Shown: positions 11,920 through 24,069, numbered from the stretch's first letter. The stretch: DNA of 64,000 bases from Myrmaecium sp. VS I D KN 1 (GCA_019775845.1 JADQAV010000017.1:248001-312000); one strand, 5' to 3'. Notes: a model not told the origin generated them from the sequence alone. Numbers and translations are program-made.

Positions 11920-12773
11920 CTAGGCCAATCCAGTAGCGCCGCCAACAGCACCTTTGGCCAGTCCAGCGGTATTGTTCAGCTTCCCCGTCGTACCGTCGGC
12001 CTTTTTCTGCACCTTATCCACGCCCGTAGCCTTGGTGGCCTGATCGGCCGTGTCACTGACGTCCAAATTCTTAGCGGCATCCGAGAGATTGCCGTTTAGG
12101 TCCTGCCTTTTCTGCAGCTTCTCCGGATTGCTCTTCTTCTGACGACGACCGTTTTGCTTGATGTTCTCCTTCCCGCTGTCGCTGTTATCCGCCTCATGCT
12201 TCCGTGCTCCGTCGATGAGGAAACCCAGCCGACCCCCGCTTAGGCTGTTGAGCTTGTCGCCGATGGCTTTGCCTTCCGGGGCGGGCATCTCGCCTTCGTT
12301 GAACCACTTGAGGATGTAGTAGCCGCCGAGGCCCCAGAGGAAGAGGAAGGTGGCGCCCAGGGTGGTGAGGAAGACGGTCGGCAGGACGACCAGGAGCGCG
12401 ACGAACACCATGAAGACGGTGAAGAGGAGTGCAACCAGCAGGCCCACGAGCAGAGCAGCGACGAGAGAGAACACAAACACGGTCACCGTGAAGGCGACGA
12501 ACATAACGAGTGGGAGTCCGCTCAGGGCGAACTGGGTAAGCAGGAACGCCTGGTCAGAGGAGGTTAGTGATCGCTTCCGACAAAACGGGATGGCCGCTTC
12601 ATGCAAGGCTGAGATGTACGTACGGACAGCTTAGGATTGTTGATGGCAAAGTTTTGTAGCTTGGACCACACTTCTGCCCTCTTCTCAGGAGGAAACAAGC
12701 TATCGAGGACTCCCATGCCTTTGGCCTTCAGGAGCCCGGCGATGCCTGAGATGCTCTCCAGGATGCCCGACAT
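11920..12773 (-). CDS. Ldo16/promethin-like lipid-droplet membrane protein
   Basis: Small membrane protein of the promethin (LDAF1/Ldo16) type. Proteins of this type work with seipin at ER-lipid droplet contacts. Exons 12624-12773 and 11920-12549 give 259 residues; the start is ATG 12773. After a short soluble N-terminus there is one long, almost unbroken hydrophobic block (residues about 53-115), beginning FALSGLPLVMFVAFTVTVFV. It is long enough for two hairpins and ends at FLWGLGGYYILKWFN, the family's hallmark. The C-terminal 130 residues are hydrophilic and Lys/Asp/Gly-rich (SGKENIKQNGRRQKKS), with no predicted fold. The 74 bp intron has a GTACGT donor and a CTAAC branch. The family call rests on the hydrophobic block and the GGYYILKWFN end; the lipid-droplet role is inferred from the family. 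Confidence 0.72.
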
Positions 12774-13206
12774 CTTCAAGAGGTGAAGACTCAGCACGAT
12801 GACGTTTTCGAGGACGGAGGAACGTTATGCGAACCGTCGAAGAGGCAGAGTCAAGATGCACGAGGTGACTGTTTCAGTCAGAAGAAAGGAGAGAGAAGAA
12901 AGATCTTGACGAGGAAGAAGCGACGTGAGCGAAGAAAAGAAAAAGGTAAACATGGTTCTTCGTCGCCGCTGCCAGGCTGGGCGGCGTAATACCTGATTCC
13001 GGGGCCCTCGCGTTTGACGCGTGCCGTCATTGTCCTCGGCCTTGTCCGCCGCCGACCGACCAGGGTGCGCAGGGGTCCGCGGCGAGCGGATTCTGCCACC
13101 ATCCACCGCCCAAATTTTATGCTGCCCTCCCTCTCATGTGAGTTCCCAAAAGTCGTTGCTTATTCCTATGAGATCCCACATATAGCCACAGGCTCACGCT
13201 CACACC
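12774..13206. promoter_or_regulatory. Divergent promoter region, promethin-like gene / rpa49
   Basis: 433 bp between divergent starts. A purine-rich stretch lies at about 12880-12945. No clear core promoter site was identified. Confidence 0.4.
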
Positions 13207-14732
13207 ATGTCCTCCGAGAAGAAGAGAAAGAGGGACGCCGAAAAGGCCGGTCGGCCACAGAAGAAAGTCGCAATTGCGACCCCATCCTCCGGAATCGACA
13301 CTGTCAAGGTCAAGGTGGTGAAGGATACCGAAGAGTTCGCGCCGGTCGTGGCCGTCAGCCCTGGCCTCGGATTCCCCGCAAGCATCACCCTCAAGACGTA
13401 CAAAAAGTCGAAGAAGGACAAGACTTCGCCGTATGAGCTACTCCTGCAGTCTTCCGAACACCCCAAACTCGACTACACCGCCCGGGAAGAGCACGATGGT
13501 AGCGCGGACAGCTTGCTTAAGCACTATGTGGGCGTGTACGATCCTGCGACGGGAGAGCTGAAGGTCATGGAGGCACTCAAGGTGGTGCTACGGAGCACCC
13601 TCCGGAGTGAGAACGAGGAAGTCAGGGCAGCGAGGGAGAGGGCGGCTGCTGCTGCGAAGCCTACGGTATGTGACCTCCAGCTGGCGTATGGACCAGCATC
13701 GGAAAACTTACACGGGATAATGCACAGATGCGGAGTATGCGTACGAATCTGGGTATGGAGTTCGGTACCAAGAAGGCGAAGAAAGCGATCGCAGACATCA
13801 CGGTCAACGCCATCACATCCGGCGCGGCCACAGACGGCAGTCAGCCAGCGGCTGGGACGGTGGCTAGCACACTATTCAAGTCTATGGCCGACAACACGGC
13901 GGATATGCCGACGCGCGAGAGCTTGCAAGCTGCTGTGGACTCGGCCAAGCCTCGACCGATTCCCAACCTGAACGCGACAACACCGGCAGAGGTATACACC
14001 GTGGAGTCGCTCATCGGGAGGGACACGCTTGCAAACATCCATGTCAATGACTGGATCGAGGCTGCTCAAAGGAAGGAGGGCGTGGACGTCCACAGCCGAT
14101 ATGTTGCAAGGAGACTACAAGCTCTGGCGGAGAGGAAAGATACCAAGAAGGTCAAAGTATTGCGCTACATGTTGATGATGATCGACTTCAACGCCGCTTT
14201 GAAGCCGGGCAAGCCGTCAAAGAAGGTGCCTCCGAAAGAGGACCTTCAGAAGAAGATGGGCATTGCCGGAAATGCGGATCTGTGTGCCGTCGCCGATGGC
14301 ATCAGGAGGAAGTTCGCGGACGGAAAGTAAGCACTCTTGAGCCCCCTCAAAACACGGCAACGGAATGCTAATTTGGATGTAGCGAGATGCCCAAGTGGAA
14401 CATCGACTACCTGAGCACACACGTGGCCGCCTGTGCGCTGATCGTGGACAACTTCGAGGTCGACGTCAATGACCTGAGAGAGGATCTCCGCGTCGATAAC
14501 AAGACGTATGTGCCTGGCCCGTTCCTGACCTGCTCGAGATTCGGAATACTAATTGGAATGCAGAATTGCGCAATACTTCCACGAGATCGGCTGCCGAGTC
14601 AACCCGCCCACGGAGGCGGAGCGGAACAAGCTCAAGATCACGAAGGCCGAGGCAGTCAACCACCGGATCGCGAAGTTGAAGATCCCGCTCGATTTCCCGA
14701 AGCAGCGGGTGATTGCGGCGAAGAGGCGATAA
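13207..14732 (+). CDS. rpa49: DNA-directed RNA polymerase I subunit A49
   Basis: Subunit of RNA polymerase I in the nucleolus. With A34.5 it forms the TFIIF-like part that helps initiation and elongation on rDNA. Exons 13207-13665, 13728-14326, 14383-14505 and 14564-14732 give 449 residues. The N-terminus is Lys-rich (KKRKRDAEKAGRPQKK), a likely nuclear signal. The A49 dimerisation-type domain follows (ASITLKTYKK, then YVGVYDPATGELKVMEALKV). The C-terminal part is the tandem winged-helix region: VESLIGRDTLANIHVNDWIE, then SRYVARRLQALAERKDTKKV. All four exons join in one frame and the introns have standard GTATGT or GTAAGC donors. A short CT microsatellite (about 14828-14846) follows the stop. 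Confidence 0.92.
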
Positions 14733-15511
14733 ATCAGCAAAAAGGCGCGGTCGGTGTGTCCTGTTTACATCTTTACGCTCCACGGAATACCGATGATGGG
14801 GACGGCTGTGTTTGCATTTTGTGGGGTTGCCTCTCTCTCTCTCTCTTCATGGGAAACCAAAAATCGATGACGTTCAGGGGGGTTGCCCGTTCACGGCGTT
14901 TTTTGTTTTAGAGCGAAAAGAAGATCTGGCGCTAAAATCGATTTTCAAAAGCATGGCATGCGGGGGAGCTGATCGGGTGGGGTGTGGGGTTCACACACAT
15001 CGTTTTTTCCGCATCAGGAGGTATTAGCAGGTTATGTACCTTGTTGGGTTGTTGTATATATTAGGGTCCATTCGATTACTCACAACGACTAAGTAACCAA
15101 CTTAATGATCTCCGACGATGGTTCTACCGGTCATCTATGATGTCCTCCACCTCTCGCCAATCTTACCAATCCGATATCTATCTTTCTCCACGGATAAGTT
15201 ACGCGAAGATGAATGATGCCTGGACCGAAAACAGAGTCCATTACATCACGACTACGATCCTGGCCCCCCTCCGCCTTCGCCTCCCCATCCCCTCTCCCTT
15301 GCCTGATCCAACGATGACGGCTGCTACGTAGCTAGTTACCTGCTCCTATAATCAACCGATATAAAAATCCCTATAGAAAAACCCCTCCGTGCCTCCCGTC
15401 CATCATCTCTCAACTCCAATCACCCACTCCATCAAAAGCCTTCTATCAAACCTCTTGTGAATCTACATCATCCTCAATCCCCACAGCCATCAAACCTCAA
15501 ACCCCACCATC
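14733..15511. other. Intergenic with the promoter of the small Gly-repeat gene
   Basis: No gene seen. It includes the rpa49 3' region and, at its right end, a TATA box and a C/A-rich leader for the next gene. Confidence 0.5.
15360..15367 (+). promoter_or_regulatory. TATA box (TATAAAAA)
   Basis: TATAAAAA lies 145 bp upstream of ATG 15512. It is followed by a purine-poor C/A/T-rich stretch typical of strongly expressed fungal leaders. Such a clean TATA box is uncommon in this window. Confidence 0.6.
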
Positions 15512-15881
15512 ATGTCCAACAGCAGCAGCAGCAGCAACCCCAACCCCATCCACAACGCCGCCGAATCCGTCGGTCAAGCCAAGGGCACCAACCCAGAGGT
15601 ACCTATCCATCCCCCCCTATCCCCCCTCCCCCCCAACCCCAAACCCTCCACTAACCCCCCAAACCCCCCCTACACAGAAACCATCCGTCCTCTCCTCCGG
15701 CGGCGCGATCGGCAAGCAGTTCAACCCGGACGGCAGCATCGGGCAGATCGGCGAGAAGATCGGGGGACCCTTCAGCCGGGATGGCCTGGTGGGCTCGCAG
15801 TTCGACGCGAGCAAGGGCGGCATCGCCGGCACGGTCGAGCGGCTCGTGGACGGGCCGAGCAATCCGGCGAAGAAGTCGTAG
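15512..15881 (+). CDS. Small Gly-repeat protein, 96 residues, unknown function
   Basis: Exons 15512-15598 and 15678-15881 encode 96 residues. The intron (79 bp) is extremely C-rich with almost no G. The N-terminus is Ser/Asn-rich (MSNSSSSSNPNPIHNAAESV). The rest is built from degenerate repeats with the pattern G-x-I/V-G-x-Q/K-F/I. Examples are GGAIGKQFNPDGSIGQIGEK and DGLVGSQFDASKGGIAG. There is no signal peptide or membrane segment and the sequence suggests a soluble, poorly ordered protein. I believe similar small proteins occur in other filamentous fungi, but I know of no assigned function. The TATA box and leader suggest abundant or condition-specific expression; that is inference. Confidence 0.72.
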
Positions 15882-16971
15882 GGGTTTCGGCGAGTTGAAC
15901 AGGGGGGAGGACGGGAATGCATTGAGCGTGCGGACGGTTTGATGATGTGTGGATGATGTATGAACTTTCTCTTTTCGTTTTCTCTTTCGGTCCTTATCCT
16001 TCGCTTTGAGAGGGAGATGTGTGTATGATGTTGTTCTCGTGTAGGAATACGAATGTCAGCAGCAAGAGATTCGCCCCATGTGCCTGCATTGTCATGATCG
16101 ATCAGTCGTAATCAGTAGTCGTGTACGTCTCCCTCTCGTAGAGACCTGTGACTTTTGCAAGGACAAAGAAAACGCCACGACAGCTGATGATCCGCAAACA
16201 TGTGAAACGTGACAAATCTCAGCGACACACCAGAGACCGACCGGAACGAAGTCCCTTTTGATGAACGCTCTTCTATTTATGCCCCAACGCCCCAAACACA
16301 ACCGGGGGAAAAGGAAGCAACCCTATAAACTCGCCAGATCGAATGGAAACACCTCTCCTCTCCGTTCTATCGACAAGGGGAAAAGGAAAAGGAAAAGCAG
16401 AACGAAAAAAAAAGAAAGAGGAGTCGGAACCTCGCAGAGAAAGGAAATGTGGAAAAAGATAAGAAAAGAAATGAGAAATGAAGCCATTCCCACTACGAAA
16501 AAGCCATGGTTGGAAAGACTGCCGCCCTACGCCATCCCCACACCTCTCGCTCACCGTTCGACCACCGACCGTCTAGTCCCGCGCACAGAAGGATTGAAGG
16601 CCACTACATCTGCCCTCCGGACCACATTCGTGAGCAGAAAAGGCGGGAAAAAAAACAGAAAACTCCGATGGGGGAAAAGAACAACTCCCTGGGTAATGCA
16701 ATAAAAGATGACTGAGCACAGAAGCAGGGGAGGAAAGAAAGAAACCAGGAGAAAGAGGAACTTGCTCAGATGCTTGATGTCGAGTGAAGAAGCTGATGGG
16801 ACGGAAATCGGATGCTGATGGACACAAGGGGGCTTGTCTAGATGACGAGACGTGGAGAGAGATGCAAGGACGAAAGAGAGCCGGTTGGAAGTGCAGCGGA
16901 AGGTGTATCAACGTACCGCGGATCAGTTCCGGAACACCTACCTGACTCGCCGGCCTTTCCCAGATGCCAAC
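15882..16971. other. Intergenic, convergent 3' ends
   Basis: 1.1 kb between the small Gly-repeat gene and the cdc34 stop. No gene was supported. A purine-rich low-complexity tract lies at about 16376-16470, giving long but meaningless open frames on both strands. Confidence 0.45.
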
Positions 16972-17815
16972 TTACTCGTCGTCATCCTGGTCCTCCGAGT
17001 CCGTCATGTCCTCGTCCGCACCCTCCTCGATATCCGAGTCGCTACCGCCAAAGCTCATATCGTCATCCGAGTCCTCCCACTGGAAGTAATCATCCTCCTC
17101 GTCCTTCTTCTGAAAAGCGGTCTCGTGGGTGGGCATGACGAAGCCGGGCGGAATGTCCGCCTTGCTGGCCTCGAGATCGCGCTTGACCATGTCGCGGTAC
17201 CGGGCCGGGTCGGTGCGGAGCATGACGCCGGCGTCGACGTTGGCGGGCGAGGAGACCTCGGCGTCGTCGAGGAGGGAGAGGATGCTGATCAGGACGGACT
17301 CGACGCGCTGGACGGGCGACCAGCGCTCCGAGGCGGCTTCGCCCGACATCTCGTCCTCCCCGGGCTGGTGGAGGATGGAGATGCAGAGTCGGCCATCCGG
17401 GTAGATGTTGGGGTGGTAGAGCGGACGAAGGAATTTGAAATCTGTTACACGCACGTGATTAGTCATGCTGCGTACCTGGCGCATGCCGCCTGCAAGGAAA
17501 GAGAGGGCACAGGGTTTCCCTTACCTGGCGGGCTAAACGGGTAATTTCGAGGAAAGGTCATCTTCGCTCTGAAGTAACCACCGTAGTAGGCCGAATCCGG
17601 GTTCATGACGATGAGGGCTACGTTCCATTCGAAGATGTTCTCGTCGACGAGCTGCGTGTGGGAAGCGTCAGCGGACTGTGATTTGCCTCGTGCAGCATGG
17701 CAGCGCTCCTGGTATGGAGAGCGTGCTCCGTACGCACCTCGATGTGTGTCCAGGGCTCTTGACTGAGCTGTTTGTACTCGCCCATCAGCACCTTTGACGC
17801 CTGTGCCGCCTCCAT
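16972..17815 (-). CDS. cdc34: Ubiquitin-conjugating enzyme E2, Cdc34 type
   Basis: E2 enzyme that passes ubiquitin to substrates of SCF ligases, driving G1/S and many other steps. Exons 17738-17815, 17525-17651 and 16972-17441 give 224 residues. The UBC fold is complete: VDENIFEWNVALIVMNPDS, then YPFSPP, then HPNIYPDGRLCISIL with catalytic Cys about residue 88. Right after it comes the acidic-loop insertion special to Cdc34/Ubc7-type E2s (HQPGEDEMSGEAASERWSPV). The protein ends in a long acidic tail rich in Asp/Glu/Ser, the Cdc34 hallmark used for cullin binding. The start is ATG 17815; the long pyrimidine-rich open stretch upstream is leader, not protein. Introns are 83 and 86 bp. Confidence 0.93.
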
Positions 17816-18075
17816 GACTGTGTGTATGACGCTCGGGCGGTGGGTGAGGCCTAGAGTCTGGTAGCGACCGTTGTAGGAGGAGGACAAGGGAACGAGAGGC
17901 CGATAGGTGGCGGCAGAGGTTGCAGAGACGGTTGAAGCGGTGGTGGGAGTAGGAGGCAGCGGTGGTGATGGTGAGTGAGGAACGGCGGCGGGAGTGAAAA
18001 GGAGAGGCGACGGACGTGGTCGAAGGGGTGGAGAGGTGATGGTGAGGCGTGACCAACAGGGTGGGACGCAAGTAA

Positions 18076-18142
18076 TGGGCGTGGACGTGGGCGTGGGACG
18101 TGGGACGTGGGCGTGGGCGCAAGAGTGGGCAGTGGGCGTGGC
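18076..18142. repeat. Degenerate tandem repeat, units like GGGCGTG / GGGACGTG
   Basis: Seven or eight imperfect 6-8 bp copies of a GTGGGCGTGG-like unit run across this stretch. It lies 260-330 bp upstream of the cdc34 start codon. Confidence 0.65.
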
Positions 18143-18197
18143 CCTGGTAGATCGTCAGGCGGTCAAGCAGGACGTGCACCCTCGGGCAGGGGAGAAG

Positions 18198-18220
18198 AGG
18201 GAGGGGAGGGGAGGGAGGGG
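18198..18220 (+). repeat. G-rich tract with G-quadruplex pattern
   Basis: At least five runs of three or more G are separated by single A residues. This matches the usual G-quadruplex pattern with one-base loops and lies about 390 bp upstream of the cdc34 ATG. G-tracts are on the non-template strand relative to the plus strand. Confidence 0.6.
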
Positions 18221-19274
18221 AGAGCCGGTGCGGCACCGATGGCGGCGGCGGCGGGCGGGTTAAGCGGCGGACGCAAGCCTGATGAGGTGGGCTGGGCTGG
18301 ACGCTTCGCTTCGTAAGGCTGAGAAATATTATATTGATGATTCACCGTATCAAAGGATTGGGAGAGAACAATGAAACGAGAGAAAAAAATATGACGATTC
18401 CGGTCAGGCACAGAAAACTTTCCTCTCAGCAGGCGCAGAAGTGATCATTCACATCATTATAGAGAAAGGAGGCTGACCGTTAGGTAGAAATCAAAGTTTT
18501 TTCTTTCTCCTTCGTCCTTTTCCGACGCTTTCTCCGGAACCCCCGGCCGCGCCATTTCACTCATCATCGATAACTCTATCGGCGGGGGGGGGGGTTTGGC
18601 ACTTTTGGGCGGTCCCCCCTCCCCCTTGTTCGCCTTGTTCGTCATCATTCCCACCCCTCTCATTCGTAGAAAGGAGAGCCAGGGGGTGAGCCCCAACTCC
18701 GAGACATCCGCGAACCGGGCGAGAGGTAACCTCCAGGGCTCATCAAGAGCGTTGGCATCCATGATCCCTACAAGCCGATTTGGGATATTGCCAAGGTTCA
18801 TACTTTCTACTCCGTATCAGAGCGCAGTCGTGAAATGCATTGGATACGCTGCGCACGACGACACCGTATTTGCTAGACCACAAAAGGTAGACAGTAGATA
18901 GCATATCATTCACAAGAAGAAGAAAAAAAGCGAGGTAATATTGCATGAGAAAAAAGAACGCCGTCGCTGATGCAGAACATGAGCAATCTCTGGAAGCAAA
19001 GAAAAAACAAGAAAAACACACCAGCCCACAAGTAACGCCAACCTCAAGACTTCCTTCCTTCCCATTCACATTGAGGTCCCGATCGTCAGAGGAGTTCCCT
19101 TCCCATCTCTCTAAAACCCCCCAAAGAAAAACATCAAAACGCCGAATTGCTGATGCCCCGAAAAAGTGAACGATTCCATCCATCCCAGAACCCAAGGCAA
19201 AGAAAATAAGAAGAAAAAGCCGGAGAGAAAGAATCCCACGCATGCCATGGGTCCTGGCTGTACCCCAACAATCA

Positions 19275-22200
19275 TCACAACTCAATCGCATCCTCAAAGC
19301 TGCTTCCCCCACCACCAGCAGGAACAACCGGTTCCGCAATCGGGCTGGAAGCCAAAAAGTCCGCTCCAACCGCCGGTTGCGCTCCAAACGATCCAGAGCC
19401 AGAGCCAGATCCGAAGCCGGAGCCATTCCCACCGGGCACATTCGCCCCAAAGGAGCTGTTAAACGAACTGGCAAAGCCCGGTCCGGTCGTGTGGTTGCCG
19501 CCGCCGCCATTGGCGGCCCTCAAGCTTCGCCGCAACTCCTGCCCAGCCACGCCGTAATGCTCGCGGGGCAGGAAGCGACTCTCCCGCAGCGCGAACGCCG
19601 GGGGCTCCTTCAGGCCGAGAACGTTGTTGTACTGCGGCGGGACGCGGGTCGTCGATGCGCTCGTGCGGCCGCCGCTGCCGTTGCTGCTGCCGAAGCTTCG
19701 ACGCAGGCGCGCCGCCTCCTGCTCCTGCTCCCGCTTCTGCTTCTGCAGCGTCTCCGCCAGCTCCCGATAGATGGCTTCGCTCTCGTCAAAGATGGCGTGG
19801 AGTTCGCGGGCGTCGGCGAGGCTGCGGCCCAGGTCGATTTGCGAAGGCCGACGGCGTCGGAGCCGAGGGGGTTCCTGTTCCTTTTCACCGTCAACAGGGG
19901 CCGTCCGCTTGCGGCCGTTCGCGAGGGAAGCAAGCGGAGCGTTGCCGTCCTCCGGTGAAGCGGGCGATCCCGATGCAGAGAACCCAGAGACCGAAGCTCC
20001 CCTCGACCGTGCATTCTGCGACTCTTTAAACGCTTTCCATCGGGACAGAAGCGCATCCGTCTTCGACTCGCTACTGTCAATATCCTTCGCACGCACGGCC
20101 GGAGGCCCAGGAATCCGAAGCGACGCCGAGCCAGAACGTCGAAACCCATCAACCTTCCGGTCATCCTTCTCGCTGTCGTCGACCCGCTTGCGGTCCGGCG
20201 GGCTAAGTTTCCGGTCCGATGTCTCACCATCGTCGTCCAGCGTGCGACTGCGCTTCCGATCAGACTTCCTCTGCAGCGTGTCCGGGTCCAGTCCCATGGC
20301 TTGTAATTTGAAGTACGAGGTTTCGGTCGTGTTGACGACCCCGCCAGTGGACCACGCCGCGTCGCCAGCCAGACATTTCTCCAGCAAGCCTGGCTCCTTC
20401 TTCGGAGCAGCCCGCACACAGGGAAGCCGGGGTTGTTCGCCATTCAGAGAACTGGTTCGGGAGATGTTGCGCCTCGCGTGACGCCACGGCCGAGACGGTG
20501 GTGGCATCGCAGCGCTCTCGCCGTTTCGGAGCCCGTTGAATTTTCTGGGAAGCAAGATGCTGCTGATATCCGTTTCCTCCGACGCGGACCGGTCAGAGAC
20601 CGTGCCGTTATTCTCATGAGCACGGATCGCCGGCTGGAAACCCTCCACATCCTGGCTCATCCGAGCCTCGGCAGCCTGTCGGGCCTCGGCCTCCAGTTGC
20701 CCGCTCTCACGCTTCTTCCGGAGTTCATGTTGCCTCTGCCGCAGCCGCTGGCCGCGCTTCAGAGCCAGGTTCTTCCACATCCTCTCGTACATCACCCTCA
20801 AACCGCGCCGGAGGAGGCTACGCCGATAGAAGTCATCCGCAATCGTCACAGCCTTCTCTTCCTTGACCTGTGCGATCAGCTCCGGGATAGCCTTGGAGGC
20901 CTCGAACGCAATGAACTGAGCTAACATGCCGTTATCAGGGTTCGTCACCAGCTGTCGCGCTATGTCCTCCAACGCTTGGTCCTTCCTCGCTGCCACCCGT
21001 TGCTGCCTTTCCGCCTCCCTCTCCACCTCTCTCTGAGCCTCCTCTTTCTTCCGCTGAAATTCAAGTCGTGCTTCCTCCTTCTTCCGCTGCAATTCCGCCT
21101 CTGCTTCCTTTCGTCGTTGCGCTTCCACCTCGGCAGCCGAAGGCTGGGCCACGGGTGGCGCGGACGGAGTAGTTTGTGTTTGAAATAACGATGGTGTTGA
21201 CGCCGGAGCTGAAGTTCCGACAGCGCCAGTTGTGTTAGTAGTCCCCTGAAACAGGGCCGGGGCCGTTGACACGGGAGCTGCCGTCAACAATGGAGAAGGT
21301 TGTTGATTCGATGCGAACGAGAACAAGCTCGGAGCCGTAGCCGCAGGGGCGGACGGCTGCGAACCGCCCGGCGCGACACGGCTGAACAAACTCCCAGACG
21401 CTGTCGCTTCCGTGCCCTTCTCAGCCGAACTCTGGGTCGAAGTCGGAGGTTGCGATTGCGCCAGCTGCTCGTACGATGTCGGTTTCGGGGAGAACTTGCC
21501 CAAAGACGGCATGCTGGAAGTCGAGCTGGTAGGTGCGAACTTGATGCCGTGTTCTGGACTCCACGTTTGGTTCTGCGGCTTGCCTCCCACAAGTGATGCA
21601 AAGGGGTTCGGAGCAGATGCGTTCGGGGTGTTGGACCCTGGAGCTGAGGACGGCTGCGGAGAGAACCCAGCCTGCTTGTTTTGCGTCGCACCAGGCGTTC
21701 TAAAGTTGGACATATTAGCATTTGAGGTAGATTGAGTAAAACCATTGCCAACTCCGCCGAAAGGATTGGCTTGCGTCGACTGCGCATTTTGCATGGAAAA
21801 TCCCACGAATTCGTTAGGCTTGTCGGTAGACTGGTTGGCCGGATTCTGTGCGCTGAAAGGGCTGGTGGATGACGGACCAGCGAAGGGATTAGATGTCTGA
21901 AAGGAGGAAGATTGGTTTGGTGGTTGAGAGGTGGTCGGTTTGCCAAAGAAGTTTGTCCCGTTCGGTGGGTTGCCACGACTTGGCTGGAACGGAGTCGCAA
22001 AAGGACTCAGATTGGTGGGCGCCATCTGCTTCGGCGCCGTCTCCTCCTCCGCGTCCGTGTCACCGGAAACGAAGAGAGATTCTTCCTTCCCGTTGCTTCC
22101 GTTCATCTGTTGCGAAGTATCGTTCTGAACTATCTCACCCGTCCTCTCCGCCTCCTCGACCGAAAGACCGTTGATGATGGCAGTGAAAGACCGCCCTTGG

Positions 22201-24069
22201 CGCTTCGGCTCCACATGCTTGTTCGACCGGAACTGATGAGCCATCGGCTTGACATTCGCGAAACCGCCCTTGTTCGTGAGCGCGACGAAGTCGATGTATG
22301 AGATCCCGTCCGGTGAGTCGGAAACGGGCACCCCGTAATACTCGCAGAAAGCGCGAAGCTCGTCTTCCGTGTCAAATCCCAGGTACATGCAAAATTGAGA
22401 CAGTGCCCAGCTCTTGACATCCTTCGAGCCACCCCGGGTAGCCTTCCAGAAGCCCTCAAGCATCGTGCGCCGAATGCGGTTGAACTGGGTCTCCGCTGCA
22501 CACGCCAGGAGATAGGGAGTGCCTCGATGACGGAGCACGCCCCAGAACCTCGCCCAGTTCTTGCGAGGGGGCATCTCCTCAGCGAAGATGGCCATAGGAT
22601 CGGCAGCCTTCTCTGCCGCCTTCGCCAGCTTGTACGCATGTTGAACTCTGACATCCCTTGCAATCTCCGCATGTCGAACATTCGCCGTCGCCTGGAATCC
22701 GAGGATGATGAAGTACGCTTCGAATTCGGCTGCATTTGGCGACGTGTACCGGTCGCTGACCTGCTCGTAGTACTCCTTGAGAGAAATAAGTGTCTTCACG
22801 AGCTGCTCGAAGTCCTGTTGCGCGTCGTAATCTTCCGGGACAGGGTAAACCCCCAATTGATGAAGGGTAAGCAAGTGGAACCGGGCGATACGTTCGTAGC
22901 AATCGATCGCGATCCGCACATCGGGAATGGCCGTGAGCTGTTGGATCGAGAAGTCGTTGCGGATCGCCCGACTGCGGTCCCAGATGAAGGGGTGCACTTT
23001 CTCCAGGGGCCACTTCTTGATGAGTATGTTGAACAGGTAGTCGCACGTTTTCTAGGCGATGTCAGCGTACGTTGGCCTGACATAGGGGGGCGGGCCGGCA
23101 GGCGGAGTACCTTGAGGACGGCCGGCGGTCGAATGTCGGAGGGCAACTGTTCCTCCAGGCCTGCTGCAGGCCGGCGGAACTTCTTCACCATCAACGCCTC
23201 GACCGGGTAAGGCTTGAGCGCCGTCGAACGTTCCGGATCCTGACGCTATCATCAATCATCTGTTTTCCTCCAAAATGTCACCAAGGGTAAGGTGGCTGGC
23301 TGCTTACGGCTTCCACGGCCATGACGTCGTTCTGCACCACCCGCTGCACCCGCTCAAACTCCGCACACATATCCTGACACGTCCCCACAATCGTGATCGC
23401 ATCCTCCAGTCGGCGCGGCACGTTCGGGTCTTGGAGGGTTCCGTTGGCGTAGGCTTGGAGTCGCTCCGCATCTCGGTTCTTCTTGAGCTACACACGCAGG
23501 GGCCCCGGGAAAGAGCGATCGGTTAGAAAACCAGCCGTTCCATTTTTCTTTGATCGCGGGAATTTGTCGGGGGAGAAGAAACCGGAGGGGAAGGTGGAAC
23601 ATACAATCGCATAGCGCTCTTCCCAGCTGCTGTCGCCCGCGGGCGCGCTGCCCGTCCATGTCTTGGTGCTGTGCGGAAGGGCCGCCGGTTCGGCATGGCT
23701 GTTTCCGGTAGACGTCGTCCGCATCGCTCGCGGTTGCGTCGGCGGTCGATAAAGCTGGACATCGTGTCGACTGGCAGTGTCGGAGTCACCCTGTGATGAA
23801 GCACGGTTCCGTCGCTGGCCGGTCTTCGCACCGCCGCTCGCATTCTGATTTCGGTTCTTCGGTCCGCTGCCGCCCTTCTCGTTGGCGGAGGAATAGTCGT
23901 CGTTCGAGTCGCCATCCGAGGCCGACAGCCGGCGCCGCAGCGCGCTGCCACCTCGCGAGTTCTGCGTACGCGGCTTGCGTGGAGGGCCACCGCCGCCGCC
24001 GCCGGTGCTGGAATCGTCTGAACGGCCGCGGTTGCTGCGACCACCTTTGCCGCGACGCGGTTCTGCCAT
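19275..24069 (-). CDS. sac3: mRNA export factor Sac3 (SAC3/GANP domain)
   Basis: Scaffold of the TREX-2 complex, which tethers transcribed genes to the nuclear pore and passes mRNPs to Mex67. Exons 23605-24069, 23308-23487, 23111-23239 and 19275-23051 give 1516 residues. The N-terminus is low-complexity (Gly/Arg/Ser). The SAC3/GANP core (about residues 165-470) has GTCQDMCAEFERVQRVVQND, HPFIWDRSRAIRNDFSIQQ, YFIILGFQATANVRHAEIA and FCMYLGFDTEDELRAFCEYY. Next is a Pro/Ser/Gln-rich region with scattered NPF and FG motifs (NPFGGVGNGF, LFSFASNQQ), then a highly charged helical stretch typical of the Cdc31-binding part. The tail is Gly/Ser-rich. The start ATG 24069 is the first in frame. It is the largest gene here with a long last exon. 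Confidence 0.93.

Larger units (their letters stand above)
17816..19274. promoter_or_regulatory. cdc34 upstream region and sac3 3' region
   Basis: 1.46 kb without a gene. The half next to cdc34 is very G-rich on the plus strand (pyrimidine-rich on the cdc34 strand) and contains the repeats listed separately. A ten-G run lies at about 18585-18594. Confidence 0.5.

Noticed and set aside
17463-18236. Minus-strand frame extending cdc34 upstream
   Set aside because: His/Pro/Ser/Leu-rich translation of a pyrimidine-rich leader; it reads through a real intron and is out of phase with the E2 core.
18743-19510. 255-codon minus-strand frame after sac3
   Set aside because: Hydrophobic runs come from A/T-rich 3' sequence; no conserved motif, and it overlaps the sac3 tail in another frame.
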